The notes: generated by a model from the letters alone, not told the origin. A DNA stretch of 64,000 bases from Xanthobacter aminoxidans (GCF_023571765.1 NZ_JAMJXC010000001.1:496001-560000), one strand, 5' to 3'. Shown: positions 54,875 to 64,000, numbered from the stretch's first letter. Program-made: numbers and translations.

Positions 54875-56672
54875 ACCGGCGGCGCCCGATGGTGCTCCAC
54901 GCCCGGCGCGCCTTGCCCGTCTGACGCATCTGCTCGACCGTTTCTTTCCTGATTCCCGCCGCGGCACGCGGACCGGGCGCCGGCCGCCCTCCCTTGTCTA
55001 CGGGCTGGATGACCATGTGCCGCCCGCTGCGCTGATCCCGCTCGCCGCCCAGCACGCCATGCTGGCCGTGACCTTCCTGATCTATCCGGTGCTCGCCGCC
55101 ACCGAGGCCAAGCTGCCCGCCGACCAGATCTCCGCCATGGTCTCGGCCTGCGCCATGAGCATCGGCGTCGCCACCATCATCCAGTGCATGCGCACCCGCT
55201 TCGGCTCGGGCTATCTCGCCGTGCACATCCCCGCGCCCGGAGCGATCCCGCTGGCGGTGCAGGCGCTGGCGCTCGGCGGGCTGGGCCTTATGGCGACGAC
55301 GACGCTCCTCGTCGGCATCGCGCAACTGTTCATCGCCCGGCTGGTGCGGCCGCTCCGCGTGCTGCTGCCGCCGGAAGTGTGCGGCGTGGCGGTGAGCATG
55401 CTCGGCGTGTCGCTCGCGAGCCCGGCGCTCAGGCGGGCGCTCGGGCTCGACCATGGCCCCATGGTGGAGGAGAACGCCGTTCTCTCCAGCCTCGCGACGG
55501 TGGGCATCATCGTCGCCATCACCGTGTTCGCGCCGCGGCGGCTGAAGCTGTTCGCGGTGTTCGCGGGGGCGAGCATCGGCTGGATCGTCGCCCTCTCGCT
55601 CGGGGCCGGACGCCCTGAAGCACCTGAAGCCATTGCCGCGGCGCCGCTCCTCGCCTTGCCGACCCTGACGCTGCCGTCCTTCCAGTTCGCCCCGGCGCTG
55701 TTTCCGCTGATGGCTTTGCTGGTGGTCATGAACCTTGTGGACGTGCTCTCCGTTACCGTGTCGCTGGAAAAGATGAACGATGCCGACTGGCGCCGCGCCC
55801 ACATGCCGGCGGCGCAACGGGCGGTGACGGCCTGCGGCATCGGCAACATCCTGAACGGGCTCACCTCCGGCTTCCAGTCGGGGCTCTCGTCTTCCTCGGT
55901 CGGCCTCGCCTTCGCCACCCAGTCCACGGCGCGCGTCATCGGCTTCACCGCCGGCATCATGATCTTCGCCATCGCCTTCGTGCCCAAGGCGATCGTGGCG
56001 CTCACCCTCATTCCCTCGCCGGTGATCGGCGGCATCCTGCTCTACACCTCGGCCTATCTGGTGGTGGCGGGCATGGACCTCGTGACCTCGCGCCGCCTCA
56101 GCGAGCGGCGGGTGTTCGTGGTCGGGCTCTCGGTGCTGGCCGGGCTTTCGGTGGCGCTTTTGCCCATCACCCGCCAGCTTCCGTTGATGCTGCAGCCCTT
56201 GTTCTCGACGCCCCTCACGGTCGGCGCGCTCAGCGCCATCATGCTCAACCTGCTGTTCCGCATCGGCATCGCGCAGGAGGCGGTGGAGCAAGTGCCGGAG
56301 GGCGCGCACGCCTTCCCCTTCGTGCGGGATTTCCTTGAAAATCAGGGGGATAACTGGGGTGCCCGGCGCGATGTGATCGCCGCCGCCATCCCCACGGTGG
56401 CCCAGGCGCTCGAACTGGTGGCCGACAGCGGCATCGCCGAAGGTCCCATCGAGCTGCGCGCACGGTTCGACGAAAGCCACCTCGATGTCTCGGTCGTCTA
56501 TGACGGTATCGTCATGGAGGCCCCGAAGGAGCGGCCCTCACCGGAAGCGCTTCTGGGCGACGCCCAGGAGCAGGCTTCCTTCGCCGCCTATATGCTCACC
56601 CATCTGTCCGACCACGTGAGCTTCGGCCGCACCGCCGGTCGCGCCCGCATCATGGTGCGGTTCGATCATTAG
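54867..56672 (+). CDS. NCS2 nucleobase permease with soluble C-terminal domain
   Basis: A 601-residue protein. Residues about 45-470 form the NCS2 (uracil/xanthine permease) transporter with 12-14 helices, including the signature QHAMLAVTFLIYPVL and GYLAVHIPAPGAIPLAVQAL. Residues about 475-601 form a soluble domain not found in standard NCS2 carriers: WGARRDVIAAAIPTVAQALEL, a beta-rich segment (IELRARFDESHLDVSVVYDG) and HLSDHVSFGRTAGRARIMVRFDH. This tail resembles the ATP-binding lobe of histidine-kinase-type ATPases in layout. It is translationally coupled with nudC. The transported substrate is likely a purine or pyrimidine. Confidence 0.88.
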   Translation: MLEPAAPDGAPRPARLARLTHLLDRFFPDSRRGTRTGRRPPSLVYGLDDHVPPAALIPLAAQHAMLAVTFLIYPVLAATEAKLPADQISAMVSACAMSIGVATIIQCMRTRFGSGYLAVHIPAPGAIPLAVQALALGGLGLMATTTLLVGIAQLFIARLVRPLRVLLPPEVCGVAVSMLGVSLASPALRRALGLDHGPMVEENAVLSSLATVGIIVAITVFAPRRLKLFAVFAGASIGWIVALSLGAGRPEAPEAIAAAPLLALPTLTLPSFQFAPALFPLMALLVVMNLVDVLSVTVSLEKMNDADWRRAHMPAAQRAVTACGIGNILNGLTSGFQSGLSSSSVGLAFATQSTARVIGFTAGIMIFAIAFVPKAIVALTLIPSPVIGGILLYTSAYLVVAGMDLVTSRRLSERRVFVVGLSVLAGLSVALLPITRQLPLMLQPLFSTPLTVGALSAIMLNLLFRIGIAQEAVEQVPEGAHAFPFVRDFLENQGDNWGARRDVIAAAIPTVAQALELVADSGIAEGPIELRARFDESHLDVSVVYDGIVMEAPKERPSPEALLGDAQEQASFAAYMLTHLSDHVSFGRTAGRARIMVRFDH

Positions 56673-56675
56673 GCG

Positions 56676-56737
56676 TTGCCTTCGCTCCGGCACCGCCGCG
56701 GGCTGGGATGATGCCTTCGCTCAGGCGCCGCGGGCTT
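56676..56737. repeat. Tandem pair of a short dispersed repeat (locus 2)
   Basis: Read on the minus strand this gives GGCGCCTGAGCGAAGGC, then ATCATCCCAGCCCGCG, then a variant GGTGCCGGAGCGAAGGC. This is the same dimer and spacer as at 24013-24066 in the opposite orientation. It fills the gap between the permease and pheA, which are convergent. Confidence 0.72.
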
Positions 56738-56748
56738 CCGGGCGAGGC

Positions 56749-57621
56749 TCAGATCGCCGGATCTGAGTCCCCGAATCGCGCCCGGTAGGGATGCGCGGGA
56801 TAGACGCCCAGGATCCGCATCTCTCTGGAGAAAAAGGCCAATTCTTCCAGCGCCAGCTTCACGGAGCGGTCGTCCGGATGGCCTTCCACATCGGCATAGA
56901 ACTGGGTGGCGGTGAACTGGCCGTCGAGCTGGTAGGACTCCAGCTTGGTCATGTTCACCCCGTTGGTGGCGAAGCCGCCCATGGCCTTGTAGAGCGCCGC
57001 CGGGACGTTGCGGACGCGGAAGACGAAGGTGGTAATGACCGGCCCGCGCCCTGCCGGAGCCCAGTCGGCACCACGGCTGAGGATGATGAAGCGGGTGGTG
57101 TTGTGGGCTTCGTCCTCGATGTTCTCGGCGAGGATATCGAGGCCGTAGATGTCCGCCGCCAGGCGGGAGGCGATGGCGGCGCGGGTCACGTCGTTCGCCT
57201 CGGCGATCTCACGGGCGGAACCTGCTGTATCTGCGCCGATAATCGGCGTCAGCGACAGGGTGCGGATGGCCTTGCGGCACTGGCCCAGCGCCATCACGTG
57301 GCTCTGCACGGTCTTCAGCGTGGAGAGGGTCGCGCCCTTCACCGCCATGAGCTGGTGGGAGAGGGGCAAGAAGTACTCGCCGACGATGGAAAGGCTCGAC
57401 TGCGGCATCAGATGATGGATGTCCGCGACCCGCCCCGCTACCGAATTCTCTATGGGAATCATGGCGTAAGCCGCCGCCCCGTTCTCCACGGCGGCGAACG
57501 CGTCCTCGAAGGTGGGGCAGGGGACGGCTTCGAAGTCGGGGAAGACCTCGCGGCAGGCGATGTGGGAGTTGGCACCGGGCTCGCCCTGGAACGTGATACG
57601 TCGGCTCATGGGCATGCTCAT
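56749..57621 (-). CDS. pheA: Prephenate dehydratase
   Basis: A 290-residue monofunctional PheA. The catalytic domain (about 7-185) starts [19 protein letters not shown] and has the TRF triplet in NTTRFIIL. The ACT regulatory domain (about 200-275) contains [11 protein letters not shown], the phenylalanine-binding ESR-like motif. It makes phenylpyruvate for phenylalanine. Its ATG overlaps the kdsB stop (ATGA), so it is translated with kdsB. Two further Met codons follow within the first six residues, so the exact start is uncertain. Confidence 0.95.
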   Translation of the reverse strand: MSMPMSRRITFQGEPGANSHIACREVFPDFEAVPCPTFEDAFAAVENGAAAYAMIPIENSVAGRVADIHHLMPQSSLSIVGEYFLPLSHQLMAVKGATLSTLKTVQSHVMALGQCRKAIRTLSLTPIIGADTAGSAREIAEANDVTRAAIASRLAADIYGLDILAENIEDEAHNTTRFIILSRGADWAPAGRGPVITTFVFRVRNVPAALYKAMGGFATNGVNMTKLESYQLDGQFTATQFYADVEGHPDDRSVKLALEELAFFSREMRILGVYPAHPYRARFGDSDPAI

Positions 57622-58403
57622 TTTTCCTGCGCGAGAAGGGCCCGTGCCCTTTCCAGATGGGACGGGGTATCGACCCCCAGCGGCACCACGTCAACCACCG
57701 CCACGTCGATCCGCATGCCGGCCTCAAGTGCCCGCAACTGTTCGAGTTTTTCTCTTCTCTCCAGGGGGGAAGGCGGCAGGGAGACGAAGCGTTCCAGGGC
57801 CGCCCGGCGATAGGCGTAGAGGCCGATGTGGTGGTATAATGGCCCTTCTCCATAGGGGGCCGTGGCGCGGGTGAAATAGAGTGCGCGCAGCAGCCCCGGC
57901 GCCAGCGGCGAGCCCACCACCTTCACCACGTTCGGGTCGGTGCGCTCCTCGGCCAGGGTGATTTCGGCGGCCAATGTCGCGATGTCAGCCGAGGTTGCCA
58001 GTAGGGGAATCAGTGCCGTTCGGATGGTGTTCGGTAGAATCGTCGGCAGGTCGCCCTGCACATTGACCACGATCTCCACCTCGCCCGCCGGATCGAGGGC
58101 GGTGAGCGCCTCGAAAATGCGATCCGAGCCGGAGGGGTGGTCCGCCCGCGTCATCACCGCCTCGAGGCCGGCGGCAGTCACGGCGGCGGCGATCTCCGGG
58201 GCGTCGGTGGCGACCGCCACCCGGCCGATGCCGGCTGCGACCGCGCGCCGCGCCACCTCGACGATCATGGGGCGGCCGCCCACGTCGGCGAGCGGCTTGC
58301 CGGGCAGGCGCGTCGCGGCCATGCGGGCGGGGATGAGCACGAGCACGCGCCCGGCCGGATGCCCGGTGGGGGCTGGGGCGGGGGAAGGGGTGTCGGCCGG
58401 CAT
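57618..58403 (-). CDS. kdsB: 3-deoxy-manno-octulosonate cytidylyltransferase
   Basis: A 261-residue KdsB that activates Kdo with CTP for lipopolysaccharide synthesis. [25 protein letters not shown] at the start and [13 protein letters not shown] and VQGDLP are diagnostic. The start at 58403 (MPADTPSP) leaves a short Pro-rich leader; an upstream in-frame Met at 58463 is possible. It overlaps pheA by 4 nt. Confidence 0.95.
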   Translation of the reverse strand: MPADTPSPAPAPTGHPAGRVLVLIPARMAATRLPGKPLADVGGRPMIVEVARRAVAAGIGRVAVATDAPEIAAAVTAAGLEAVMTRADHPSGSDRIFEALTALDPAGEVEIVVNVQGDLPTILPNTIRTALIPLLATSADIATLAAEITLAEERTDPNVVKVVGSPLAPGLLRALYFTRATAPYGEGPLYHHIGLYAYRRAALERFVSLPPSPLERREKLEQLRALEAGMRIDVAVVDVVPLGVDTPSHLERARALLAQEK

Positions 58404-58631
58404 GGGCGGGGGTCCTCGGCGGGGTCCGGAAGGCCGCTCCGGGACAGACGCGGGGAGTGGCATTGGGGCGCGCCTTATACGGGTTGCTTCGACCGGTTCA
58501 AAGTGCTTAGTGTCGCCGACGGTTCGTGGGGCTCCCCCGCGCGCCATTCATCGACATGCTTGGGGCCGGGCAGCGCGCCGTTTCGGTGCAGCGCCCGGTG
58601 GGACACAGGACCTCCGAGGGGCGTAGCGCCG

Positions 58632-59234
58632 ATGGACAGTTTTGAATTGAACAAGATCGCGGGTGCAGTTCTGGGCACGCTCACGCTGACCCTCGGCCTC
58701 GGGATCGTGTCCGAAATCCTGTTCACCCCCGAGGCGCCGGCCAAGCCCGGCTTCGAGATCGCGGTGCAGGAAGGCGCAGCCGCTGCCGGCGCGCCCAAGG
58801 CGGCGGCCGAGGTTCCGATCGAGCAGCTCTTCGCCACCGCTTCCATCGAGAAGGGTGCGGCCGCGGCCAAGAAGTGCGCCGCCTGCCATAACTTCCAGGA
58901 AGGCGCCGGCGCCAAGGTCGGCCCCGACCTCTACGGCATCGTCGGTCGTCCGGTGGCTTCCGCCTCGGGCTTTGCCTATTCCGCGGCCATGAAGGCCAAG
59001 GGCGGCGACTGGACCCCGCTGGCGCTCAACACCTTCCTCACCAATCCCAAGGCCGCCGTGCCCGGCACCGCCATGGCCTTCGCCGGCATCGGCAAGGAAG
59101 CTGAGCGCGCGGACCTGATCGCGTACCTGAACTCGCTGTCCCACGATCCCAAGCCCCTGCCCACCGCAGCGGCTGCGGCCCCGGCAGCGGCTCCTGCCGC
59201 CGCCCCCGCTGCGGCGCCCGCCGGTCACAAGTGA
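58632..59234 (+). CDS. Membrane-anchored c-type cytochrome
   Basis: A 200-residue cytochrome c of the alphaproteobacterial CycM/c552 kind. An uncleaved membrane anchor (about 10-31) is followed by a linker. The haem motif is CAACH (Cys82, Cys85, His86), and the sixth ligand is probably Met148 in GTAMAF. The C-terminus (about 176-198) is an unusual Ala-Pro repeat. It should carry electrons in the periplasm between the bc1 complex and a terminal oxidase. A terminator follows. Confidence 0.94.
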   Translation: MDSFELNKIAGAVLGTLTLTLGLGIVSEILFTPEAPAKPGFEIAVQEGAAAAGAPKAAAEVPIEQLFATASIEKGAAAAKKCAACHNFQEGAGAKVGPDLYGIVGRPVASASGFAYSAAMKAKGGDWTPLALNTFLTNPKAAVPGTAMAFAGIGKEAERADLIAYLNSLSHDPKPLPTAAAAAPAAAPAAAPAAAPAGHK

Positions 59235-59289
59235 TCTGAGGGCTGGGCTCGGGGCGCCTGCTCCGGCCTGATCCTGCTCTGACGATGAA

Positions 59290-59320
59290 GCCCTCTCCCG
59301 CCTGCGGGGGAGGGCTTTTT
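59290..59320 (+). terminator. Rho-independent terminator after the cytochrome gene
   Basis: A 12-bp stem (59290-59301 with 59304-59315, one G-T pair), a 2-nt loop and a following T run to 59320. Confidence 0.85.
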
Positions 59321-59494
59321 CTTTTGGGGCGGCAAGCCGCCGAAAGACGCGCCGCGTTCGGCGGCTCGGCGCTGTTGCCTCCTGTCGTCATCGTCCGACC
59401 TCCCCTCTCCCTCTGCGGAAGAGGGCGTTCTGACGGTCAGGAGAAGGCGATGCGCTCGTCTCACCGCAGGTTGTCCGCTCCGGATTGTCCCTTT

Positions 59495-59597
59495 GTCATC
59501 GCCCGGCTCGTCCGGGCGATCCACTGTTCCACTTGCGCGATGATCGAGGGCGCGACCCGGCCCTACCGTGGATCGCCCGGACGAGCCGGGCGATGAC
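59495..59597. mobile_element. Palindromic MITE-like element with 30-bp perfect inverted repeats
   Basis: Bases 59495-59524 are the exact inverse complement of 59568-59597. The 43-base centre has no coding sign. The arm starts GTCATCGCCCGGCTCG, the type of GC-rich arm known from abundant intergenic repeats in Hyphomicrobiales. It lies in the gap between the cytochrome and the Yej genes. Confidence 0.8.
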
Positions 59598-59862
59598 GGT
59601 GGTGAATGGGGAAGCCACCAGCCTGCGCCGCCCCCGTGCCGTTTCACGCCATTGTCATCCCGCTCGCGCCGGCAGCCTTGCGCGCCGCCGCGCTCACCCA
59701 GCCCGCTGATCCTGTCGCCTCAAGGCTTCCCCAGCGTCGCCGTCCGCTCCACCCCGTCCTCGCGCCTGCCTCTCCCCCTTGTCGCCGCCATGTTTCTGCC
59801 GTCGCGGCGGGTGCCATAATCGGCTATTCCCGGATCAAAGCGCGATCCAACCGGAGTTGCCG
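59598..59862. other. Gap before the Yej-type operon
   Basis: I see no gene in these 265 bases. The sequence is GC-rich and the promoter of the operon must lie here. The start of the first binding-protein gene is preceded by CCGGAG. Confidence 0.5.
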
Positions 59863-61791
59863 ATGCTTGCGTCCCTCGCCCGCCGCCTTGCCCTCGCCGC
59901 CGCGCTGAGCCTTGCCTTCGCGGCGCCCGGCCGCAGCGCGGAGGACGCGAAACCGGCGCCGGACCCGGCCGCACCCTCGTCCACCACCACCGCCGCGCCG
60001 GCGGCCACGCCCGCAGCACCCGTGTTCAGGCACGGCCTGTCGCTGATGGGCGAGCCCGCCTATCCCGCCGGCTTTCCCCATTTCAAATATGTGAATCCCG
60101 CCGCACCCAAGGGCGGCCTGCTGCGCCTCGCCGAGGACGGCACGTTCGACACCTTCAATTTCGTGGTTCCGCGCGGCACGCCCGCGGCGGGCATCAATCT
60201 GATCTACGACACGCTCATGGTCGCCGCCTCCGACGAGGTGGCGAGCGAGTACGGGCTGATCGCGGAAGGGGTGAGCTACCCGGCGGATTTCTCCTCCGTC
60301 ACCTATCGCATCCGCGCCGACGCGCGCTGGCATGACGGCAAGCCCATCACCCCCGAGGACGTGGTGTTCTCCTTCGAGGCGCTGACGAAGAACAACCCCA
60401 ACCAGCGCTTCTATTACAGCCACGTCACCAAGGCCGAGAAGACCGGCGAGCGAGATGTGACCTTCACCTTCGACCAGGCCGGCAACCGCGAGCTGCCGCA
60501 GATCGTCGGCCAGCTCACCATCCTGCCCAGGCACTGGTGGACCGGCACGGACGCGAACGGCAAGCCGCGCGATATCGCGCAGGGCACGCTGGAGGTGCCG
60601 CTGGGCTCGGGCGCCTATCGCATCAAGAGCTTCATCGCCGGCCGCTCCATCACCTACGAGCGGGTGAAGGACTATTGGGCGAAGGATCTCAATGTGAACG
60701 TCGGAAAGGATAATTTCGACGAGATGCGCTACGAGTATTTCCGCGACGACACGGTGATGCTCGAAGCCTTCAAGGCCGACCAGTATGATTTCCGCGTGGA
60801 ATCCTCGGCCAAGAACTGGGCGACCGCCTATGACTTCCCCGCCCGCGCCGATGGCCGCGTGGTGCTGGAGATGTTCGAGAACCGCTCGTCCGGCGTCATG
60901 CAGGCCTTCATTCCCAACCTGCGCCGCGACAAGTTCAAGGACCCGCGCGTGCGCCGCGCACTGAATTACGCGCTCGATTTCGAGGGCATGAACCACACCC
61001 TGTTCTTCGGCCAGTACAAGCGCACCAGTTCCTTCTTCTCCGGTACCGAGCTTGCCTCCTCCGGCCTGCCGCAGGGCCGCGAGCTGGAGATCCTCAACTC
61101 GTTGAAGGACAAGGTGCCGCCGCAGGTGTTCACCACCGCCTACACCAATCCCGAAAGCGGATCGGAGGAGGCGCGGCGGGCGAACCTGCGCGAGGCGGCG
61201 CGGCTGTTCAAGGAGGCCGGCTACGAGGTGAAGAACCGCAAGCTGGTGAACGCCAAGGGCGAGCCCTTCACCATCGAGTTCCTGCTCTCCAGCCCGGCCA
61301 TGGAGCGGGTGGCGGTGTTCTACCGCCCGGCGCTGGAACGCCTCGGCATCGAGGTGTCGATCCGCATGGTGGACACCTCGCAATACATCAACCGCGTGCG
61401 CTCGCGCGATTACGACATCATCGTCTCCGGCTGGGGCCAGTCGCTCTCGCCGGGCAACGAGCAGCGCGAATTCTGGGGCTCGGAGGCCGCCGACCGGGAG
61501 GGCTCGCGCAACCTCGCCGGCATCAAGGACCCGGCGGTGGACGCGCTGATCGAGAAGGTGATCTACGCCACCGACCGCGCTGACCTCGTGGCCGCCACCC
61601 ACGCCCTCGACCGCGTGCTGCTGTGGAACGAATACGTCATCCCCGCCTGGGGGCTGAACTATACCCGCACGGCGCGGTGGGACCGCTTCGCCCATCCGGC
61701 GCAACTGCCCACCTATTCCTTCGCCTTCCCCGACATCTGGTGGTTCGATCCGGCCAAGGCGTCGAAGACCGGCGCGGGAGCGGGCAAATGA
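59863..61791 (+). CDS. Oligopeptide-type ABC binding protein, YejA-like (1 of 2)
   Basis: A 642-residue family 5 solute-binding protein. A signal peptide ends near AAPGRSA (about 27) and is followed by an Ala/Pro/Thr linker. The domain starts HGLSLMGEPAYPAGFPHFKYVNPAAPKGG, typical of YejA, and includes ARWHDGKPITPEDVVFSFEAL and the C-terminal FAFPDIWWFDP. Yej systems import peptides such as microcin C-like antibiotics and cell-wall or stress peptides. A second paralogue follows with ATGA overlap. Confidence 0.93.
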   Translation: MLASLARRLALAAALSLAFAAPGRSAEDAKPAPDPAAPSSTTTAAPAATPAAPVFRHGLSLMGEPAYPAGFPHFKYVNPAAPKGGLLRLAEDGTFDTFNFVVPRGTPAAGINLIYDTLMVAASDEVASEYGLIAEGVSYPADFSSVTYRIRADARWHDGKPITPEDVVFSFEALTKNNPNQRFYYSHVTKAEKTGERDVTFTFDQAGNRELPQIVGQLTILPRHWWTGTDANGKPRDIAQGTLEVPLGSGAYRIKSFIAGRSITYERVKDYWAKDLNVNVGKDNFDEMRYEYFRDDTVMLEAFKADQYDFRVESSAKNWATAYDFPARADGRVVLEMFENRSSGVMQAFIPNLRRDKFKDPRVRRALNYALDFEGMNHTLFFGQYKRTSSFFSGTELASSGLPQGRELEILNSLKDKVPPQVFTTAYTNPESGSEEARRANLREAARLFKEAGYEVKNRKLVNAKGEPFTIEFLLSSPAMERVAVFYRPALERLGIEVSIRMVDTSQYINRVRSRDYDIIVSGWGQSLSPGNEQREFWGSEAADREGSRNLAGIKDPAVDALIEKVIYATDRADLVAATHALDRVLLWNEYVIPAWGLNYTRTARWDRFAHPAQLPTYSFAFPDIWWFDPAKASKTGAGAGK

Positions 61792-63686
61792 GCCTCACGC
61801 GCCGCGCGCTGCTGGCGTCGTCCTGCGCCCTGCTGGTGCCCGCTCTGGCGCGGGCGCAAGGCGCTTCGCCCGCCCCCTCGGCGGCGGAGTCCGCGGCAGG
61901 GGAGGGCGGCACGTCCGCCGCCGCGGTGGAGCGGCACGGCCTCTCCTTCTTCGGCGACCTGAGATATCCGCCGAACTTCACCCATTTCGACTATGTGAAC
62001 CCGGATGCGCCCAAGGGCGGGCCCTTCTCCCAGCTCGGCCGCACCACCTATTACAACCAGTCGCTCACCACCTTCGACACGCTGAACCCCTACAACCAGC
62101 GGGGCAACGGCGCGCAGGGCATCGAGCTGATCTACGATACCCTGATGGCCGCCGCCGGCGACGAGAAGAGCGCCATGTACGGGCGACTGGCCTCGTCCGT
62201 GGTGATTTCGGACGAGGGGCTGACGTACCGCTTCAAGCTCAGGCGCGAGGCGCGTTTCCACGACGGCACGCCGCTGACCTCCGCGGACGTGGTGGCCACC
62301 TTCGAGGCCTTCAAGGCGGAGGGCTACGAGACCATCCGCATGGCCCTGCGCGACGTCACCGCCATCGAGGCGGACGGGCCGAACGAGGTGGTGTTCCGCT
62401 TCAAGCCGGGCCGCGCGCGCGACGTGCCGCTGACGGTGGCGGGCCTGCCCATCTTCTCCAAGGCGTTTCTGGCCAAGCACCCGTTCGGCCAGTCGTCGCT
62501 GGAGGTGCCCATGGGCTCGGGGCCGTACCGCATCGGCCGCTTCGAGCAGGGGCGCTACATCGAGTACAACCGCGTGCCCACCTATTGGGGTCGCGACCTG
62601 CCTGTCATGAAGGGGCGCTTCAACTTCGATCAGGTGCGCTACGAATATTTCCGCGACCGGGTGGCGGGCCTCGAAGGCTTCAAGGCCAAGGTCTATCTCT
62701 TCCGCGAGGAGTTCACCGCGCGCGAATGGGCCACCGGCTACGATTTCCCCGCCGTGCGCGAGGGGCGGGTGAAGGTGGAGACGCTGCCGGACGAGAGCTT
62801 CTCCGGCGTGCAGGGCTGGTTTCTCAACACCCGCCGTCCGAAATTCTTCGATCGCCGCGTGCGCGAGGCCGTCGGGCTCCTGTTCGATTTCGACTGGACC
62901 CGCAAGAACCTGATGTACGACAGCTACACCCGCACCGTCTCCTTCTTCCAGAATTCGGAGATGATGGCGCAGGGCCTGCCCTCGCCGGCGGAGCTGAAGC
63001 TGCTCGACCCCTACCGCGACCGCCTGCCGGAGGAGGTGTTCGGCGAACCCTACGTGCCGCCCCAGTCCGACGGCTCCGGCGAGGACCGCAACCTGCGCCG
63101 GCAGGCCCTCAACCTCCTCAAGGAGGCGGGCTACAGCGTGCAGCAGGGCAAGCTGGTGGATGCCAAGGGCGAGGCCTTCACCATGGAGTTCCTCGACGAT
63201 GACGGCGGCCTGGAGCGCCACACCGCCCGCTTCATCGGCCATCTGAAGAAGGTGGGCATCGAGGCCACCTTCCGCATCGTGGACCCGGCCCAGTTCCAGC
63301 AGCGGCTGCAGAATTTCGACTTCGACCTCGTGGTGCGCCGCTACAGCTTCGCGCCCTATCCCGGGGACGAGCTGCGCGCCTATTTCTCCACCGAGGCGGC
63401 GCGCACGCGCGGCTCCTACAACGTGGCTGGTATCGCCGACCCGGCGGTGGACGGCCTCATCAACGCGGCGCTGGCCGCCCCCGACGCGGCCGCCCTCGTC
63501 ACCGCCTGCCGGGCGCTGGACCGGGTGCTGCGGTCCGGCCGCTACTGGATTCCCCAGTGGTATTCCGGCCAGAACCGCATCGCCTACTGGAACCAGTTCG
63601 CACGCCCGGCGGTGAAGCCGCGCTACGAGCTGGGCGTGCTCGACACCTGGTGGAGCACCGGCCTTGATCCCGCCCGGGGCGGCTGA
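61788..63686 (+). CDS. Oligopeptide-type ABC binding protein, YejA-like (2 of 2)
   Basis: A 632-residue paralogue of the preceding protein. The signal has two Arg residues (TRRALLASSCALLVPALARA, cut near 23). The mature part begins HGLSFFGDLRYPPNFTHFDYVNPDAPKGG and shares the family features of its neighbour, including a VxTFxAF region and the end LDTWWS. The start overlaps the first stop (ATGA), so both binding proteins are made from one message. They may widen the ligand range of one permease. Confidence 0.93.
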   Translation: MSLTRRALLASSCALLVPALARAQGASPAPSAAESAAGEGGTSAAAVERHGLSFFGDLRYPPNFTHFDYVNPDAPKGGPFSQLGRTTYYNQSLTTFDTLNPYNQRGNGAQGIELIYDTLMAAAGDEKSAMYGRLASSVVISDEGLTYRFKLRREARFHDGTPLTSADVVATFEAFKAEGYETIRMALRDVTAIEADGPNEVVFRFKPGRARDVPLTVAGLPIFSKAFLAKHPFGQSSLEVPMGSGPYRIGRFEQGRYIEYNRVPTYWGRDLPVMKGRFNFDQVRYEYFRDRVAGLEGFKAKVYLFREEFTAREWATGYDFPAVREGRVKVETLPDESFSGVQGWFLNTRRPKFFDRRVREAVGLLFDFDWTRKNLMYDSYTRTVSFFQNSEMMAQGLPSPAELKLLDPYRDRLPEEVFGEPYVPPQSDGSGEDRNLRRQALNLLKEAGYSVQQGKLVDAKGEAFTMEFLDDDGGLERHTARFIGHLKKVGIEATFRIVDPAQFQQRLQNFDFDLVVRRYSFAPYPGDELRAYFSTEAARTRGSYNVAGIADPAVDGLINAALAAPDAAALVTACRALDRVLRSGRYWIPQWYSGQNRIAYWNQFARPAVKPRYELGVLDTWWSTGLDPARGG

Positions 63687-63782
63687 GGGGCGGTGCCATA
63701 TGGATGAATCTTCATGTGAAGCGGCAACCTTTTCCCGCCAATATGGTCTAGCCTGAACCGAAGTGCCGCAACGGGACACCTG

Positions 63783-64000
63783 ATGCTCGCTTACATTGTC
63801 CGCCGCATCGCCCTCATGGTGCCGACCATTCTCGGCATCATGCTGGTGTCGTTCGTGGTCATCCAGTTCGCCCCCGGCGGGCCGGTGGAGCGCGTGATCG
63901 CGCAATTGACCGGCGAGGACGTCTCCGCCACCTCGCGCGTCTCCGGCGGCGGCAGCGACTTCAGCGGGGCGGGCGCGGCGGCGCAGGCGGGGGCGGCGGC
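63783..64000 (+). CDS. yejB: Oligopeptide ABC permease, YejB-like (N-terminal part, cut by window end)
   Basis: The first 72 residues of a permease: MLAYIVRRIALMVPTILGIM, then a membrane helix ending in VVIQFAPGGPVERVIAQLTG, the YejB/DppB signature. The part after it is a Gly/Ala/Ser-rich periplasmic loop. The gene runs past the window end. It follows the second binding protein after 96 bases. YejE and YejF genes are expected downstream. Confidence 0.88.
   Translation, partial: MLAYIVRRIALMVPTILGIMLVSFVVIQFAPGGPVERVIAQLTGEDVSATSRVSGGGSDFSGAGAAAQAGAA

Noticed and set aside
59824-63905. Two very long minus-strand open frames opposite the YejA-like genes, and similar ones opposite uup and the monooxygenase.
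   Set aside because: They mirror the codon bias of the sense genes and lack start signals and recognisable domains.

Overview
The window reads as chromosomal DNA of a high-GC alphaproteobacterium of the order Hyphomicrobiales (Rhizobiales). The Xanthobacteraceae (Xanthobacter/Azorhizobium/Ancylobacter type) are my best guess. Supporting signs are the lysC-ptsP-prfA-prmC-DUF4167 block, YcdH-like DUF465 mini-genes, the kdsB-pheA pair with a nearby membrane-anchored cytochrome c, and palindromic intergenic repeats of a kind common in that order. No rRNA, tRNA, CRISPR array or intact insertion sequence was seen. The placement is inferred from gene content, not from a database search.

Layout. 1-5.4 kb: the end of an RND efflux pump, two single-domain response regulators, a type II dehydroquinase-like protein lacking a catalytic Arg, a 2-hydroxyacid dehydrogenase and small genes. 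5.4-15.6 kb: a catabolic island made of a LysR regulator divergent from a two-component HpaB-type monooxygenase, its flavin reductase and a Rid protein, followed by a spermidine/putrescine-type ABC importer, DUF1028, an M20 deacylase and a GlcG-like protein. The monooxygenase and importer promoters share an 11-nt sequence. 15.6-28.9 kb: mostly housekeeping (argJ, mutT, EamA exporter, SDR, leuB, rhodanese, meaB, SleB hydrolase, AlgH/YqgE, peroxiredoxin, DUF465 pair, uup). 28.9-34.7 kb: three MaoC-type hydratase genes split by a lower-GC insertion that carries three tandem paralogues, a toxin-like small gene and a palindromic MITE-like repeat; then ychF, pth and rplY.

34.8-45.6 kb: a second accessory locus. 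A Zn alcohol dehydrogenase and a TetR regulator diverge from an operon of OsmC-like protein, acyl-CoA dehydrogenase-like flavoprotein, two-domain sulfurtransferase, thioredoxin-fold isomerase-like protein, FAD-dependent reductase, a nitrate/cyanate-type ABC importer and cyanase. Two near-identical TetR palindromes and a sigma-54-like element lie in the divergent promoter. The gene set suggests use of cyanate as a nitrogen source, plus an uncharacterised oxidative or sulfur-transfer step that may release cyanate from a larger compound such as a thiocyanate or isothiocyanate. This is the best candidate for an undescribed pathway in the window.

45.6-64 kb: housekeeping (DUF4167, prmC, prfA, ptsP, lysC, HIT, nudC, pheA, kdsB, cytochrome c), an NCS2 nucleobase permease with a soluble C-terminal domain, several palindromic repeats, and the start of a Yej-type oligopeptide importer with two tandem binding proteins.
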